Below, piece after piece: positions 22,346 through 35,588 of a DNA stretch of 64,000 bases. This stretch comes from Cryptomeria japonica (Eukaryota > Streptophyta > Pinopsida > Cupressales > Cupressaceae): assembly GCF_030272615.1 (NCBI RefSeq), contig NC_081409.1:646692468-646756467 (forward strand), in the 5' to 3' direction. The stretch's first letter is position 1, and every line of letters starts with the position of its first letter. The notes beneath the pieces were generated by a model. That model was not told the DNA's origin. It saw only the letters and a program-made list of their open reading frames with translations, and did no database searches. A program made the position numbers and the translations under genes.

Positions 22346-23862
22346 TCATTCAAAGCAATACTTCAAATGCTGACCATAATTAAGAAGCGCAAATGGTGTA
22401 CCATCATAATAAGCCAAGATAAAACTATCTTCTCCAGCAACACGGTGAATAGTGAAAGGTCCTCGCCAAAGAGAATCAAATTTGCCATGTAAACCTTTCG
22501 GTTCCCTTCGCTTATCCAAAAGCAAAACATTGTCACCAACTTGGAATCCTCTTTGCTTTTCTTTCTTATTAAAAGAACTTTAACTTGTTGTTGATGCTGA
22601 GCAATCTAATCTACCACTTGTGTTCTTTGTTCTTCTAGCAGAGAAAGATACATGATCCTTTTGTCTAAAACATTCTCATAAGTTTGATCTTCAATTGCTT
22701 TAGCCAACTTGAGAGCAGGAAGTTCCAAAGTGATGGGTATCTCTGCATTGATCCCATAAAGAAGCTGAAATGGTGACATACCAATAGCCCTTTTGGGTGT
22801 AGTTTTGTCCACCCATAAAGCATCAAAAAGAGCCTTATGCTAGGACCTTTGATTTTCCTCCATAAGCTTGCGAATAATAGTGATCAAATTCTTGTTACTA
22901 GATTCCGCCTGACCATTACATTGGGGATAATAATCGGATGAATGAGTTAACAAGATACTATACTCAAAGAAAAATTATGAAATTTCAGAGGATGAAAAGG
23001 TGGCTGCATTATCAGTCATGATTTTGAATGGAACACCAAACCTGGAAATAATATTCTCCTTGAGGAATCTACATACTATCTCAGAAGTAGCGTTCTTTAC
23101 CAGTATTGCTTCCACCCACTTGGTGAAATTATCAGTAGCTGTAAGGACATACAAATGACCTGCACTTGAAGAGGGATTGATCACACCAATGAAATCAATG
23201 CCCCACTGCCAAAAAGGTTCTTCAACAATAACTGGATTCAATGGTAATGCTGCAAGCTTTAGTTTGCCTACAAATTGCTGACAATGTACACACTTACGCA
23301 CGTACCGGAAAGCATCTTGAAAGAGCGTAGGCCAATAATACTTAGCTCTCAAAATTTTGTGAGCAGTCACTGGTGCAGAAAAATGTCCTCCACAAGCCTT
23401 TTCATGCAAAGATTCCAACAATTTGGTTTGTTGTGCTTTGTCAACACAACGGAGGAAAATACCATCAATTGCTCTTTTGTACAAACCAGTATCCCATAAT
23501 ACAAAGTTCACAGTTTTCAACTTGATACTTCTTTTTTCCTTGAATGAAAAATGTTGTGGACATTCACCATAAGTCAAGAAAAATGCTATATTAGAGTTCC
23601 ATTCATCAGTAGTACTGACAAACAATACCTTGGGAAGGTCTTCAGAATCATACAATTCTCGCTCCTCTGGAATACCTTCCGTCATCTGCTGACAGAGTCC
23701 TCTTCCTCGAACAAGCTTTGTAGGCTTAATCTCCAAGTCATACTCTTGGATTTTAGCAATCCAATTTCCTCTCTTTGTGCCAAACTCCTGTTGTGTTAAG
23801 ATAGATTTGACTGATGTATCAGGAACTAACACAATGGTATGAGAATTCAAGATGTAAAAAGG
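22346..23862 (-). pseudogene. GYP2 RNase H end and integrase (Ty3/gypsy pol fragment)
   Basis: The minus-strand frame starts inside the RNase H/connection region ('SILTQQEFGTKRGNWIAKIQ', 'EIKPTKLVRGRGLCQ'). It continues into integrase: an HHCC zinc domain ('HEKACGGHFS', 'HKILRAKYYWP', 'CVHCQQ'), the catalytic core with 'WGIDFIGVI' (first Asp), 'IMTDNAATF' (second Asp) and 'NGQAESSNKNL' (Glu), and a C-terminal tail ending 'LNYGQHLKYCFE' before a TGA at 22346-22348. Stops include a TAA near 22975 and a TAG near 22608, both from Gln codons, plus one frameshift near 22570. RT and gag are missing: homology stops at about 23862, where unrelated DNA begins. Confidence 0.9.
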
Positions 23863-24399
23863 TCACTCGACAAAGCTGGAAGACCTTAGACAACATCAAG
23901 AGGCAAATATAGACCTAATCCTAGAATTTTGACTTAGTTCTCAAGGACCAAGGCCTTGGGGCACCCCTATCCCAGCACCAAGGTGCTAGGGAAGCGTGGT
24001 CCTCAACATTTTACATCAACTTTCATAAGTGGCCTCTAGACTACTTCAAGTCATTTATACTCCAACAATTGCTTAGCGTCAGAAGACCAAGTCGTTGGGG
24101 CACCCCCATCCTATCAAATCATCATCAGATTGTAGTTACATGTGTATAATCATATTTCCTACTTAGTTCTATATTTGTTACAACATTTCTAGTTATCTGC
24201 TAGTCATTTACAACAACTTAAGTATTTACTTTCTTCATACCTTAGCCATAGTTTTACATTACTTCAAGATATCTCCATAGTTCATTCATTTTGCATAGTA
24301 GTGAAGGAATATAAACCATAGAAGTGTCATTTGAGTGTCTTTTACAAGATTTAGTCAAATACGATCACCCCTTTAGGCAACTTTGTATTCCAATATTAG
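23863..24399. other. Unassigned DNA between GYP2 and LINE1
   Basis: No gene seen. A block GACCAAG.C.TTGGGGCACC occurs twice (about 23948 and 24087), in sequence with inverted short words (CCAAGG, CCTTGG). This looks like a fragment of another LTR, but no boundaries are visible. Confidence 0.3.
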
Positions 24400-24909
24400 T
24401 ATTAAGATGGATCTTGGTCTTAGAACTTGTTTCCATTATCATAATATATAGAGATAAAAGAACAACCTCATGAAAATATGAATGTTATTGATCAAAGAAG
24501 TTCAATAATTTGAAGTCATACTTAAGTTGCAAATCATTGTTCCAAGTTAACGATGAGAAATTTGAAATGTCCATAAATTGCATAATACCTTTTTTTAATA
24601 AGATCTTGCTACTTAACTCAGAATTCAAAGCAAGCAACTGTTCATGTAGGAAAATTAATCTATTACACCAAATACATGAAGAAGAAAAGCTCATCCAATA
24701 ACTAATATCTCATCCTTCCCAATCAATAAGAGAAGAGACTTGTTGCTAATATTTCCATATGCTTCCAAATTGACTAGAAGATTGAGATTTAAAATATTTT
24801 TCCATAAGGATTTTATCTTTCAATCCAACCTCTTTCTAAGCATTTTTGGCTTTAGCTATAGAAATTTTATGTCTAATGAGAGACTTCCATGGTACTATGC
24901 CATGAAGGC
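24400..24909 (-). pseudogene. LINE1, segment downstream of RT
   Basis: This continues the minus-strand LINE frame from the other side of COP1: 36766 joins 24909. The joined minus-strand reading gives 'NISNKSLLLLIGKDEI'-like and related hydrophobic words expected of the region after the RT palm in plant L1-type LINEs. It is heavily decayed and the 3' end, near 24400, is not defined by a poly(A). Confidence 0.45.
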
Positions 24910-26037
24910 TGTTAGAACCGGGAAGGACAACTGAGAGGGGGGGGGGTGAATTAGTTGTGAACTAGTTGTCAATAATTTATAATCCAAATGCAAATTAATC
25001 CAACTTAAACTTAATGCCGGTAAACCAAACTTAAGTGTCGGTAAAGCAGATTAATAGTTATAGCAGTACCGGTTTAACTTAAAGCACAGAACACAAAGAG
25101 AAACAACATCCACAACACATGACACAGAGATTTTGACGTGGAAACCTAGTAAGGGGAAAAACACGGTGGGAAACCTTACCTAGAATCAGATGATACTGCT
25201 GTAGATATAAAGTGTATACAAATGGGGTTTGCACATGCAGAAAGGCCAACTGCTCATTGCTCAATCACAAAATAGGAGTCACTATGACTACAATTGGATT
25301 GTTAAATCCAATGACAATGTACTACTCAAGATAGCATCTGCAATGCTGGATTCAGTGTCGGTTTAATCTCTGAACATGAGTGTCAAACACCTTCATAACC
25401 TTCCTTCAATCTTCAAATAATATCTGCATGATTCGCACAAGGATTTGCTTATTTTCGCTCCTCAATATTCGCACACACTCATCATGATCCTATATCTCGA
25501 CCTTCAATAAGATCTTACAATCATATATACAAAACCTAAGACCAAATGTATAGGTCGTCAAATTAAAGATATTATAATTAAATCAATTAAAGTCTTGATG
25601 AGATACAACATGTCGGCTCAATAAATTTACCATAATATCCAATCAATAAACATCTCCATAATGTGTCATGCTGATCTGGAATAGATATCATGTATCGGTC
25701 CATAACCTAGACTTATCTGCCGGTAAAGGCAAATCTGTCAACCCGATTAGACCAATAAGTAAAACACCAAATCCAAACTTCCAATCCATGTCTTCGACAT
25801 AACCAGATGCTCTCCAAGCTATCATCATTACCGGTAAACCATATATCCTACTGGTGAACATATACCGGTGACTGTGCATAAGTCACTAACCATACCGATG
25901 AACACAATATTCCGGTTCAACAGTAAACCAATATAACCATAGTGCCAAATCAACAATGTAGACCTCCAAGATGATAATTGTTGACATCAATGACAAAACC
26001 AATGCAATACATGATGAAGTCATCCATAATACCAACA
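24910..26037 (-). repeat. COP1 3' LTR (1,128 bp)
   Basis: Matches 35589-36765 over most of its length. The shared terminal hairpin is ACAACT/AGTTGT (24927-24932 and 24953-24958) around a C-rich loop in element sense. The U3 palindrome-like motif lies at 25980-25997. A minus-strand TATATATG box lies near 25523-25535. Confidence 0.9.
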
Positions 26038-26375
26038 ATCTCCCCCTTTGGCATTGATGGCAACACTAGATGGAAAAACATCTAAGTGCCAAAAACAGAA
26101 TGCCAAAAACCGACAATCTCCCAAAGATAGATCAATACAAAGTTTGATACAGAAACAAAACCAAAATTCATCTCTCCAAAGAGTATGTCTCTCCCTCAAA
26201 GTATATTGTTTTTCCATTGATATCTCTCCCCCTTTGACATCAAATTCCAAAGCAATTAAGAATTGAAAACATAACATTCAGCTAACTACTCCCCCTGAGA
26301 AGTTGCTCTCCTTCATCAAAGTCAGAAAAAGATTTTTCTGTTAGTCTCTGCTAGTTTGATGCCAATCTTCATCAT
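26038..26375 (-). other. COP1 polypurine tracts and 3' untranslated region
   Basis: The terminal tract, in element sense GCCAAAGGGGGAGAT, lies at 26038-26052 against the LTR. Further AGGGGGAG tracts are found at about 26226-26236 and 26286-26293. The 35 bp spanning the terminal tract and LTR start (26032-26066) match NA3 except at one position. Confidence 0.75.
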
Positions 26376-27885
26376 CTAAGTCTTTGCCGGTGGGGAAATT
26401 ACCCCAAGCTGATCTCTAAGATATTCAAATGTTTCCTTAGGAAAAAGCTTTGTAAAGATATCTGCAATTTCCTCTTTAGTTTTCACATAAACCAATTTCA
26501 CTTCATTTGCTTCAACATTCTCTTTCAGAAAATTTTACTTAATAGAAACATGCTTTGTCTTAGAGTGAAATACTAGATTCTTTGAGATATCAATTGTTGT
26601 TGAATTATCACAATAAATGATTATTGGTTCTTTGCATTTTACCTTTATATCCTTCAACATTTGCTTGATCCATAACGCCTAAGTACAATTAGTTGCTGCT
26701 GCAACATAGTCTGATTCTGCTATAGATAATGATGTACAAGTCTGCTTCTTTCTTATCCATGAAATCAATCTTCTGCCAAGAAAGAATGCACCGCCAGTGG
26801 TACTCTTTTTGTTATCTATATCTCCTGCCCAATTTGCATCGGTGTATGCACATAAATCAAAATTTTCATCGTTAGGATACCATAAACCAAGATTTGTTGT
26901 GCCTTGCAGGTACCAGAAAATCCTTTTAACTGCTGATTCATGATTTTCTTTAGGATTGCTTTGAAATCTTGAAACAATACATACTTCATTTATCATATCA
27001 GGTCTGGTTTGTGTCAAATAGTAATCCTCCAATGATAGATTTGTACCTTGTCGGATTAATAGGAGTTGAATCATCCTTCAATTTTAATTTATCAGTTGTA
27101 GTCATAGGAGTACTTACTGGTTTGGAATTTTCCATACCAAATTTCTTCAAGAGTTCCTTCAAGTACTTTGTTTGACATATGAATATACCTTTATCTATTT
27201 GTGAAATCTGCAAACGTAGAATTTTTTTTATCTCTCCAATCATAAACATTTCAAATTCTTCTTGCATCTTGTTAGCAAAGTCCTTACATAATCCATCTTC
27301 ACTTAAAAAAATGATATCATCAACAAATACTTCAATGACCAAAATATCATCATTGGTAACTTTGTAATACAAATTGCTGTCAGCATTACCTTTTGTGTAA
27401 CCAAGCTTCAAAAGATATTTATCCAATCTAGTATACCAAGCTCTGGGAGCTTGCTTCAATCCACATAAAGCTTTCCTTAACCTGCAAACCATATCATTAT
27501 TATCTGTCAAAGAAAATCCATCAGGCTATTCGATGTAAACTTCCTCCTCAAGATCTCCATTCAAAAATGCACATTTTACATCCATTTGATAAACTTTATA
27601 GTTCTTATGAGCTTCAAATACAATAAATAGTCTAACTACCTCAATTTTATAATCAAATCCTTCTTTCTATGAATAACCTTTACAAACTAATATTTCTTTG
27701 TTCTTAATTACTTCTCCATCTTCATTAAGTTTATCTCTATATACCCATTTAGTTCCAATTACATTTTTGTCTTTAGGCTGGGGAACCAATGTCCAAGTAT
27801 TATTCTTTTCAATTTGTTCTAATTCATCTTCCATTGCTTTTATCCAATGTTGAACCTAACATGCTTGAATAACAGATGTTGGTTC
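26376..27885 (-). pseudogene. COP1 pol, reverse transcriptase and RNase H
   Basis: RT motifs in order: 'NNTWTLVPQPKDKNVIGTKW', '[20 protein letters not shown]', 'LRKALCGLKQAPRAWYTRLD', the catalytic 'VFVDDIIF' and 'TPMTT'. RNase H follows with 'AYTDANWAGDIDNKKSTTGG', 'SIAESDYVAAA' (usual SEAEY written SD here) and 'IIYCDNSTTIDISKN', ending at a TAG at 26376-26378. Several stops and at least two frameshifts make it non-functional. The 5' end abuts the CAP insertion at the GGTTC duplication; the rest of pol resumes at 32925. Confidence 0.9.
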
Positions 27886-28451
27886 TGTTACCTAAAATTT
27901 CATTACCCATGTAATTTTAGCCAAAGGATGCATTTTTATCAAATGACTGCATTTACAAAAAGGTACATTGCAGTGTTAAAAAAGAAAAGGGGGGTATTTT
28001 CATTCGTATTGAACAATGATAGATTACAAATTGAGTTCATGCATTTGAAGCATATTTATACATACACTGAATTTCTTAAAACCTCACACAAGCCGTGAGC
28101 TTAGCATTTCTATCTTTCCTACATATCCAAAACAGAAAAGGATAGAATCAAATAGTGAGTGTAAGGATAACCAGTCATTGCCTTGGGTTGCTTTGACTGG
28201 TTATTTGTTGTCCCGTTGCCCTTATGACTGTTTTCTTGATCTTCAAATTCTGAAAAACCCCTACTTTCCTACACAAAAGAGAAGAGGTGTTAGATCCAAC
28301 AGATCTAAGCAATGAAAGATTATCCTACAATATATCATTTATCATATCCTATCTTATTTATGTTTTGAAAGGGCGGGAAAGATAAAGACACAAATCACTG
28401 CTTCAGGAGAAAGAAATGTTTATGCTAATGTGTTTGTTTCATGTGCAGATA

Positions 28452-28532
28452 ATTAGTTACTCTAATTGGCATGTGCCCCTGACCGAGGCTCCCTTCGGGT
28501 ATGAGCCTGACATACCTTTTAGAGTAACTAAT
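28452..28532. other. 81-bp nested stem-loop
   Basis: ATTAGTTACTCTAA (28452-28465) is the exact reverse complement of TTAGAGTAACTAAT (28519-28532). Between them a G+C-rich part holds an inner stem GGCTC/GAGCC around CCTTCGGGTAT. It is the most structured short segment in CAP. No known RNA family is recognised. Confidence 0.6.
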
Positions 28533-29246
28533 CTCAGAATATCAAAGTGGAATGATGAAGAAACCAACTGAAGTATCAAAGGGACATGTTTGTTTTAAAT
28601 ATGAAACCTTTTACTTTACTATTAATGATATGCATAAAAAGAAAACATTAATGGATAAACTGTTTTAAGGGACATATTATTTCAATGTGAAACCTTACAG
28701 TATTTAAAAAGGGTCAATACCACATAATGAAGATAAACAATTCAATGCAATAGGTTGGTATAGAAACAGAGTATCTGAGTTTTTTAATGCATGTTCAAAC
28801 AGTAAACTTCAATGAAATCAGAATCAACTGGTAATGAAATGAGTGTCACGAGCCCGTGCTCAAACTTCATTTCTACATAAGATCAAAATGCACAGTTAGG
28901 AGACATGAGGTAGCAATGGCATTTTATGACTAATTGGAGCAAGGAAAATCTGCACTGTTATTCAATCTATGTTGAAGTTTGGGAGAAGCTTGTAAAATGA
29001 ATACAGTTATTACGGCATACAGAGGACATGGGTACCTTCACAAACCAGTCACATTATTTTACCAAATGCAACTAACAGGTCTCCAAACGAATCATTTCAT
29101 ATTTACCAGTGCACTCCCAGCATGAGCCAAAGTCGTAAATTTAACAAGGGTAAATACCAAACATCAAGGATATCAAAGATGGGATTCGGCCACTTGAGCT
29201 TCGTGATTGAATCAGTCATAGTTGCAAATGTCCAGGCACTAAAATC

Positions 29247-29705
29247 TGTTTGAAGAAATGCCTCAAAGAAATGTTGTGTCTTGGATTGCAATGATTGCTC
29301 AAAATTAATAGGTGCAAAGTCAGACTATCCACCGACAAATGAAATTGGCAGGTGTAATCCTTCCACCCTATGCAAAAATGGGTGTTTTAGAGCTAGGTAT
29401 GGATATCCATAAAAACATAATCCAATGTTCACTATCATCAGATATCATCCTCACAAATGCCCTGGTAGAATTGTATACAAATGTGGAAGCATATAAAAGC
29501 ATGCTGGAAATGGATTCGATAAAATGCCTTAAAAAAGATGCGGTATCATGGAATGCGATGATTCCAGAGTATGGACAAAATGGATTCTTTAGAAATGCCT
29601 TGAATATTGTTAGCAAATGCAATTGGCGGGTGTATGGCTAGGCTCTTCACATTTTGTCATTTGTGCTCCCATCTTGTGCCAAAATGGGAGCTTTAGAACA
29701 GAACA
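29247..29705 (+). pseudogene. Pentatricopeptide repeat (PPR) gene fragment
   Basis: The frame reads a PLS-type array: 'LFEEMPQRNVVSWIAMIAQN', then 'AKMGVLELGMDIHKNII', 'DIILTNALVELYTNV', 'KDAVSWNAMIPEYGQNG' and, after a frameshift, 'AKMGALEQ'. These are the repeated signatures of plant PPR proteins, which bind organellar RNA. About 150 residues remain of a family usually 400-900 long. It lacks the N-terminal targeting sequence and C-terminal E/DYW domains and contains TAA-TAG stops at about 29306. It runs into the KDPG-aldolase piece at the 25-bp block starting 29685. Confidence 0.85.
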
Positions 29706-31100
<1,395 letters not shown>

Positions 31101-32924
31101 AAAAACCCTCTTCAAACTTCCAACAACGGCATATTAACAGAGAATAAAGCAAGAAGGAGCCATTTTCATACCTGTAGAAAATACGATTTTGCATTTAAAG
31201 AGAAGATTCAGAAAGCCCCAGCACGCCTTCAAGAAAAAGTTTAACTTCTAATGCACGGTCGCGACCCAGGTTGTTTTAAAAATCTGCAATCAAATTTGTC
31301 TTGGGTGGCAACACCAGTAAAAACATATATCCTTCATCAACGACTTCACAAAGCGATGGAAAAATCAGAACATCAATGGCGGCACCAAAGGGTCTCAAAC
31401 CCTCGAAGAGCTTCTTTGTTGTTTTCATTTTGCAAAATGAGAAATATGCGATGGAGTGTAAAGCTTTTAGGGTAGCAAAATCTTTTTGTAATTTTTTATA
31501 TTCTCCCTCAAGTCCGCAGGGCTTTCCAAAAATATACAAAGTAAGAATAAATAAAACGTATTTGATAAAATAAATGTTTAAATTTTCCATCGATATATCA
31601 AATATGTTTTATTTTATTCTTTTTATATATTTTTGTTTTCTTTCTTGGTTAAAAGCTGGTATCTCTTTGTAAAAGGTATTTAATTACAATACAATTATAA
31701 ATTGTAATTAAATATTATTATTCAAAATGTAAAAGGTGTATCCATGTGCAAGAAGGAGACTAAGTCTTTTGAATTAGTTTTGAAGGATGAGTTAATTCAG
31801 GAGAGATAAGGCTCTCATTGAAGAAGTCTTTTCGGTTTGGAGACATAAGGAGAGCATATAGGAGAATGCATAACCACTTGGAAAATATTCAAAAGGAGTT
31901 GAGATAATTTTGGAGACAAGAACGTTTTTATAGGAACATGAGGTTGTTTAAAATCAAATGGAGTGAATTTAGGGAGGTTGGAGCACTTTTAGGCAAAGGG
32001 TCGAAGTTGGACTTTTCCACCATTTTGGGGAGCTTTTATTACTTGGTTGAGCTTTTTAAGGCTGTTTCTAGTGGTCTTTTGGGTTGGTTATTCATTAAAG
32101 AAGACTTTTCCATGTTTGTAGCCCTTTTTGGTGTCTTCTAGGCTCCTCTTTTTGAGGCCCTTTTCTTGCATCCGACCCAATCAGTTGGAGAGTTTTTGTA
32201 CTTAGTGCCTGGAGACACTTGATTTGGAGTTAGTTCAGATTTATGCAAGAACAGTGTTTTCAGAGACAGCTTTCTTGTCCTTAGCATTTTCTTTTGCATG
32301 GATTCTGTAACTCATATTTAGAGATATTATATATGTGACAGCATCTTTTGGAGTGATTTTCTATGGAATCAAACCTTGGTTTTCCTTCCAATTTTTTGTG
32401 TACAAGCATGATTGATGAAGCTAAATTTGTGAGTTATATTGCTCCTTGTTTACTTGTCTCAGTCAGTACCTTAATATAGGAATGTGTGTATGTTTGCAGG
32501 TCATAGTATGTGTTTTAAAGTTCAAATTTTTTGAGTGAAACATTATTATTCCTCATTGGTTCATCTCAAGACCTTATTATGAAATACTTATGCAAACTTA
32601 TAACAGGAAAGAAGTGTTTATCAATTAAAGTAGAATATTGTAGACTGAGATCGGTTTTTATCATTTATCTCTCACATTTTGGTGTATCACCAGGTTCTAG
32701 TTAATTTTAGTTCAGTTTTAAGTTCCATTTCTGTAATTTCTTATCCTTTAACCTGCAAAGTTAGTCCAATACTAGAGAGTATCAGGTAATTATCCAATAG
32801 GAACCGGCCTAGGAACCGGAGGTTTCATTTCAGGTTATGCATTGCCCACATGCAGAAGTGAATCCCATGTTAGGCCAGATTGCTAAACTTATAGTTTAGT
32901 AGGGTGCAAATTTGTGACTTAACA
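31101..32924. other. CAP, anonymous right part with an inverted repeat
   Basis: An inverted repeat pairs 31546-31567 with 31596-31618 (nearly perfect arms of about 22 bp, 28-base loop). A minus-strand open frame (31276-31590) has no recognised product. 31619-32924 shows no gene, LTR or polypurine tract. It ends TGTGACTTAACA at the GGTTC duplication. Confidence 0.4.
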
Positions 32925-34602
32925 GGTTCAACTTGAGAAATTAAACATACCTCTTCATTTGCCAATCTTCCTCTAGTCATAACACCTTGATTCTTATTTC
33001 CAATTATCTAATTCTATGAATGATTCATACCTAGGTTTGTTCTGATTAACATTTACAGGTTATTGTTCTTCAGTCACAGTTGAGTTTTCTGATGATGCTA
33101 GTGTGACTGGATCTTCACTCTGTACATGTACAATTTATGCTGGTTCATTGATAACCATTTTAACTGTCGGTTCTCTTGATCTTGAATCTCCTCTAAAATG
33201 TTCATCTATCTTCACATTAGTACTCTCAATGATTTTTTGTAACCTTTTATTATAACATCTATATGCCTTGCTTCTAGAAGAATAACCGAGAAACATTCCT
33301 TCATCACTTCTAGGATCAAATTTGCCAATATACTTATCTCTTCTAATATAAAATTTGGTTCCAAATATTCTGAAATACTTAAGAGTAGGAATATGACCAA
33401 ACCATAGTGCATAAGGGGTCTTACCAGTTTCACTTTTGATGTGAACTCTGTTGAAAGTATGAACTGTTGTATTCACTGCTTCTCTCCAACACACATGAGG
33501 TAGATTTGCTTTTATCAACATGGTTCTTGCTGCATCCAGAATAGTTATGTTCTTCCTTTCCACAACTCCATTTTGCTGGGGTGTCCGGGGTGCTGATAGT
33601 TGTCTTTTGATTCCATTCACTTCATAGAATGCATTAAATTCTCTACATGTAAATTCTCCTCCCTGATCTGATCTTAAACATTTGATTTTCTTTCCGGTCA
33701 CATTCTCTACCATTGCCTTGTATATCTTGAATCTTCCAAAAGCTTCTGATTTCTCCCTAAGAAAGTAACCAAACACATTCTTAAATAGTCATCAATTATT
33801 AGCATAAAGTATCTATCACCTTGTAGACTTCTTGTTATTGCTAGACCACATAAATTAGTATGAATTAAATCAAGAATATTATTAGATTTCTCAGTAATGC
33901 TCTTAAGTGTTGTTCTAACTTTCTTTCCCATTTGATATTCCTTACATGCCGGATTATGAGGTTTCATAATCCTAGGTAAATCCCTTACTGCCTTAGTTGA
34001 ACTAATTTTTACAATGCAATCAAAATTCACATGACAAAGTCTTTTATGCCATAACCAACTTTAATCAATATGTGCAATCAAACATATCTTATCAATGGTA
34101 TTCAAGTGAAAGATATTACCTTTAGTTTGATTACTGGTTGCAATCTCTAATCTAGTTCTTTCTATGATTTTGCATTTTCCATTCTTGAATTGTAATTGAA
34201 ATCCTTTCTCAACTAACTAACCAACAATCAAAAGATTATGCTTTAAACCTTCTACATAATAAACATTGTCAATATTGTGTTTACCATCCAAAGATATAGT
34301 GCCTCTTCCTTTGATTAAACAAGTTTTATCATCTCCAATTACTAGACATCCCTGAATTTCCTAAAAAGATAAGAATTTGTTTTTAGCACCAGTCATATGA
34401 TGCGAGCATCCACTATCTATTATCCATTCATCCTTTTCTTCAATTTTTGCTACTAGTGCTTGCTCTACCAATTTGACAATAGGTGTCGGTTGATCTTCTT
34501 TTATTGCAACAAAATCCCATCCGCTATTTGCTGATCTTCATCTGAATCATCTGTAACACCTTCATATGCATAGTAACATGACTTATCTTTATTTTTTTTA
34601 AA
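32925..34602 (-). pseudogene. COP1 protease and integrase
   Basis: Minus-strand copia pol in decayed form. The protease active site reads 'EWIIDSGCSHHMTG' (about 34390-34430). The integrase zinc region follows, and the core includes 'CLRSDQGGEFTCREF' (second Asp, about 33665) and 'TPQQNGVVERKN' (Glu), with 'TPYALWFGHIPTLKYFRIFG' and 'DEGMFLGYSSRSKAYRCYNK' toward the C-terminus. The part between protease and core is full of stops and frameshifts. The left end is the CAP junction. Confidence 0.85.
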
Positions 34603-35531
34603 TCTTTATCTTTGATATTTAGGGTTAGGTTTATATGTTCCTTTTGCTTCCTCCCTTAGTCTTGCATGTTTATTAGGACATCTAGAAGCCATATGAACTT
34701 TATTGCAATTAAAGCATTTGAAAGGTGCTTTACCTTCATACTTACTTCCTGCTGGACCTTTAGGCATCTTCCTTGCTTCAAGTTCTTCAAGTTCTTCATT
34801 TTCTCTCCTCGTATCTTCAAGTTCTTTTGCGTAAGGTGCTTTGCAATCAGTTTTGTTAGATGATGCTGATGCTGATGCTGATGATGATGCTTTGAAAGCT
34901 AACTCAGTCTTGACAGTAGCAACAAGACCAAACTCTTCAAGGTCAAATGCATAAAGTTTTCCAACCAAAGTATCTCTAGAAACTAAAGTATTAGGCATTG
35001 TTCTCAACTCATTAATAGCAGTCACTTTAATTTTGTAAGGCAGTGGCAAAGCTCTTAAAACTTTAGACACAAACTCATCTTCACTTAAGGATCCTCCACA
35101 ACATTGTATTCCTAAAACAATTTCATAAACTCTTTCCATAAATGCAGAAATTCTTTCATCTTCTTCCATTTTTAAATTTTAATACCTGAACCGGTAACAT
35201 TCCAGTTTTGCAATCTTGACAGTGGTATCTCCTTCATTCAGTGTTTCCAGTTTATCCCAAATAGCTTTAGCACTAGATCAGTTTGATAATCCCATGATTT
35301 GTTGATCTAATAATGCGCTTAGAAGTGCTTCTCTTGCTTTGCAATCATTTTCCAAGTCCTTAGCCAATGTTGGTGGATGAGGTTGATTCGGAGTAGGACC
35401 AACATAGCCATTATTTGTAACATCCCATATATCTCTTCCAATGCAGTTCAGATGTGTTTCCATTCTGATCTTCCATATACCATAGTTCCATCAAGTTTTA
35501 GACTATCCTTCCTGAAAATATTTGTTTCCAT
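34603..35531 (-). pseudogene. COP1 gag
   Basis: Begins at an ATG at 35531 (METNIFRKDSLKLDGT). A small deletion near 35480 shifts the frame before 'METHLNCIGRDIWDV'. Copia gag words follow ('AKAIWDKLETLNEGD', 'MEEDERISAFMERVYEIVLG', 'ALPLPYKIKV'), an 'EELEELEARKMPKG' linker, and a CCHC zinc knuckle at about 34680-34720. The knuckle reads CFNCNKVHMASRC, one residue shorter between Cys2 and His than the intact 'CFNCNKIGHMASRC' of COP2, so zinc binding is doubtful. Capsid and RNA-binding role. Confidence 0.85.
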
Positions 35532-35572
35532 AGGATCTCCTCGAGCTGTTAGGTTTTTGCAAAAAGAGGACT

Positions 35573-35588
35573 TAGCTCTGATATTAAT
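35573..35588 (-). other. COP1 primer-binding site
   Basis: Element sense reads ATTAATATCAGAGC just inside the 5' LTR. This is a decayed form of TTGGTATCAGAGC, complementary to the 3' end of initiator tRNA-Met as in most plant copia elements. Confidence 0.7.

Noticed and set aside
24932-24950. Poly-G runs in minus-strand LTRs as telomeric or origin sequence
   Set aside because: They are the complement of the conserved C-rich hairpin loop at LTR ends.
29247-29705. Working PPR gene
   Set aside because: Only about 150 residues, with stops and a frameshift, embedded in a transposed segment.
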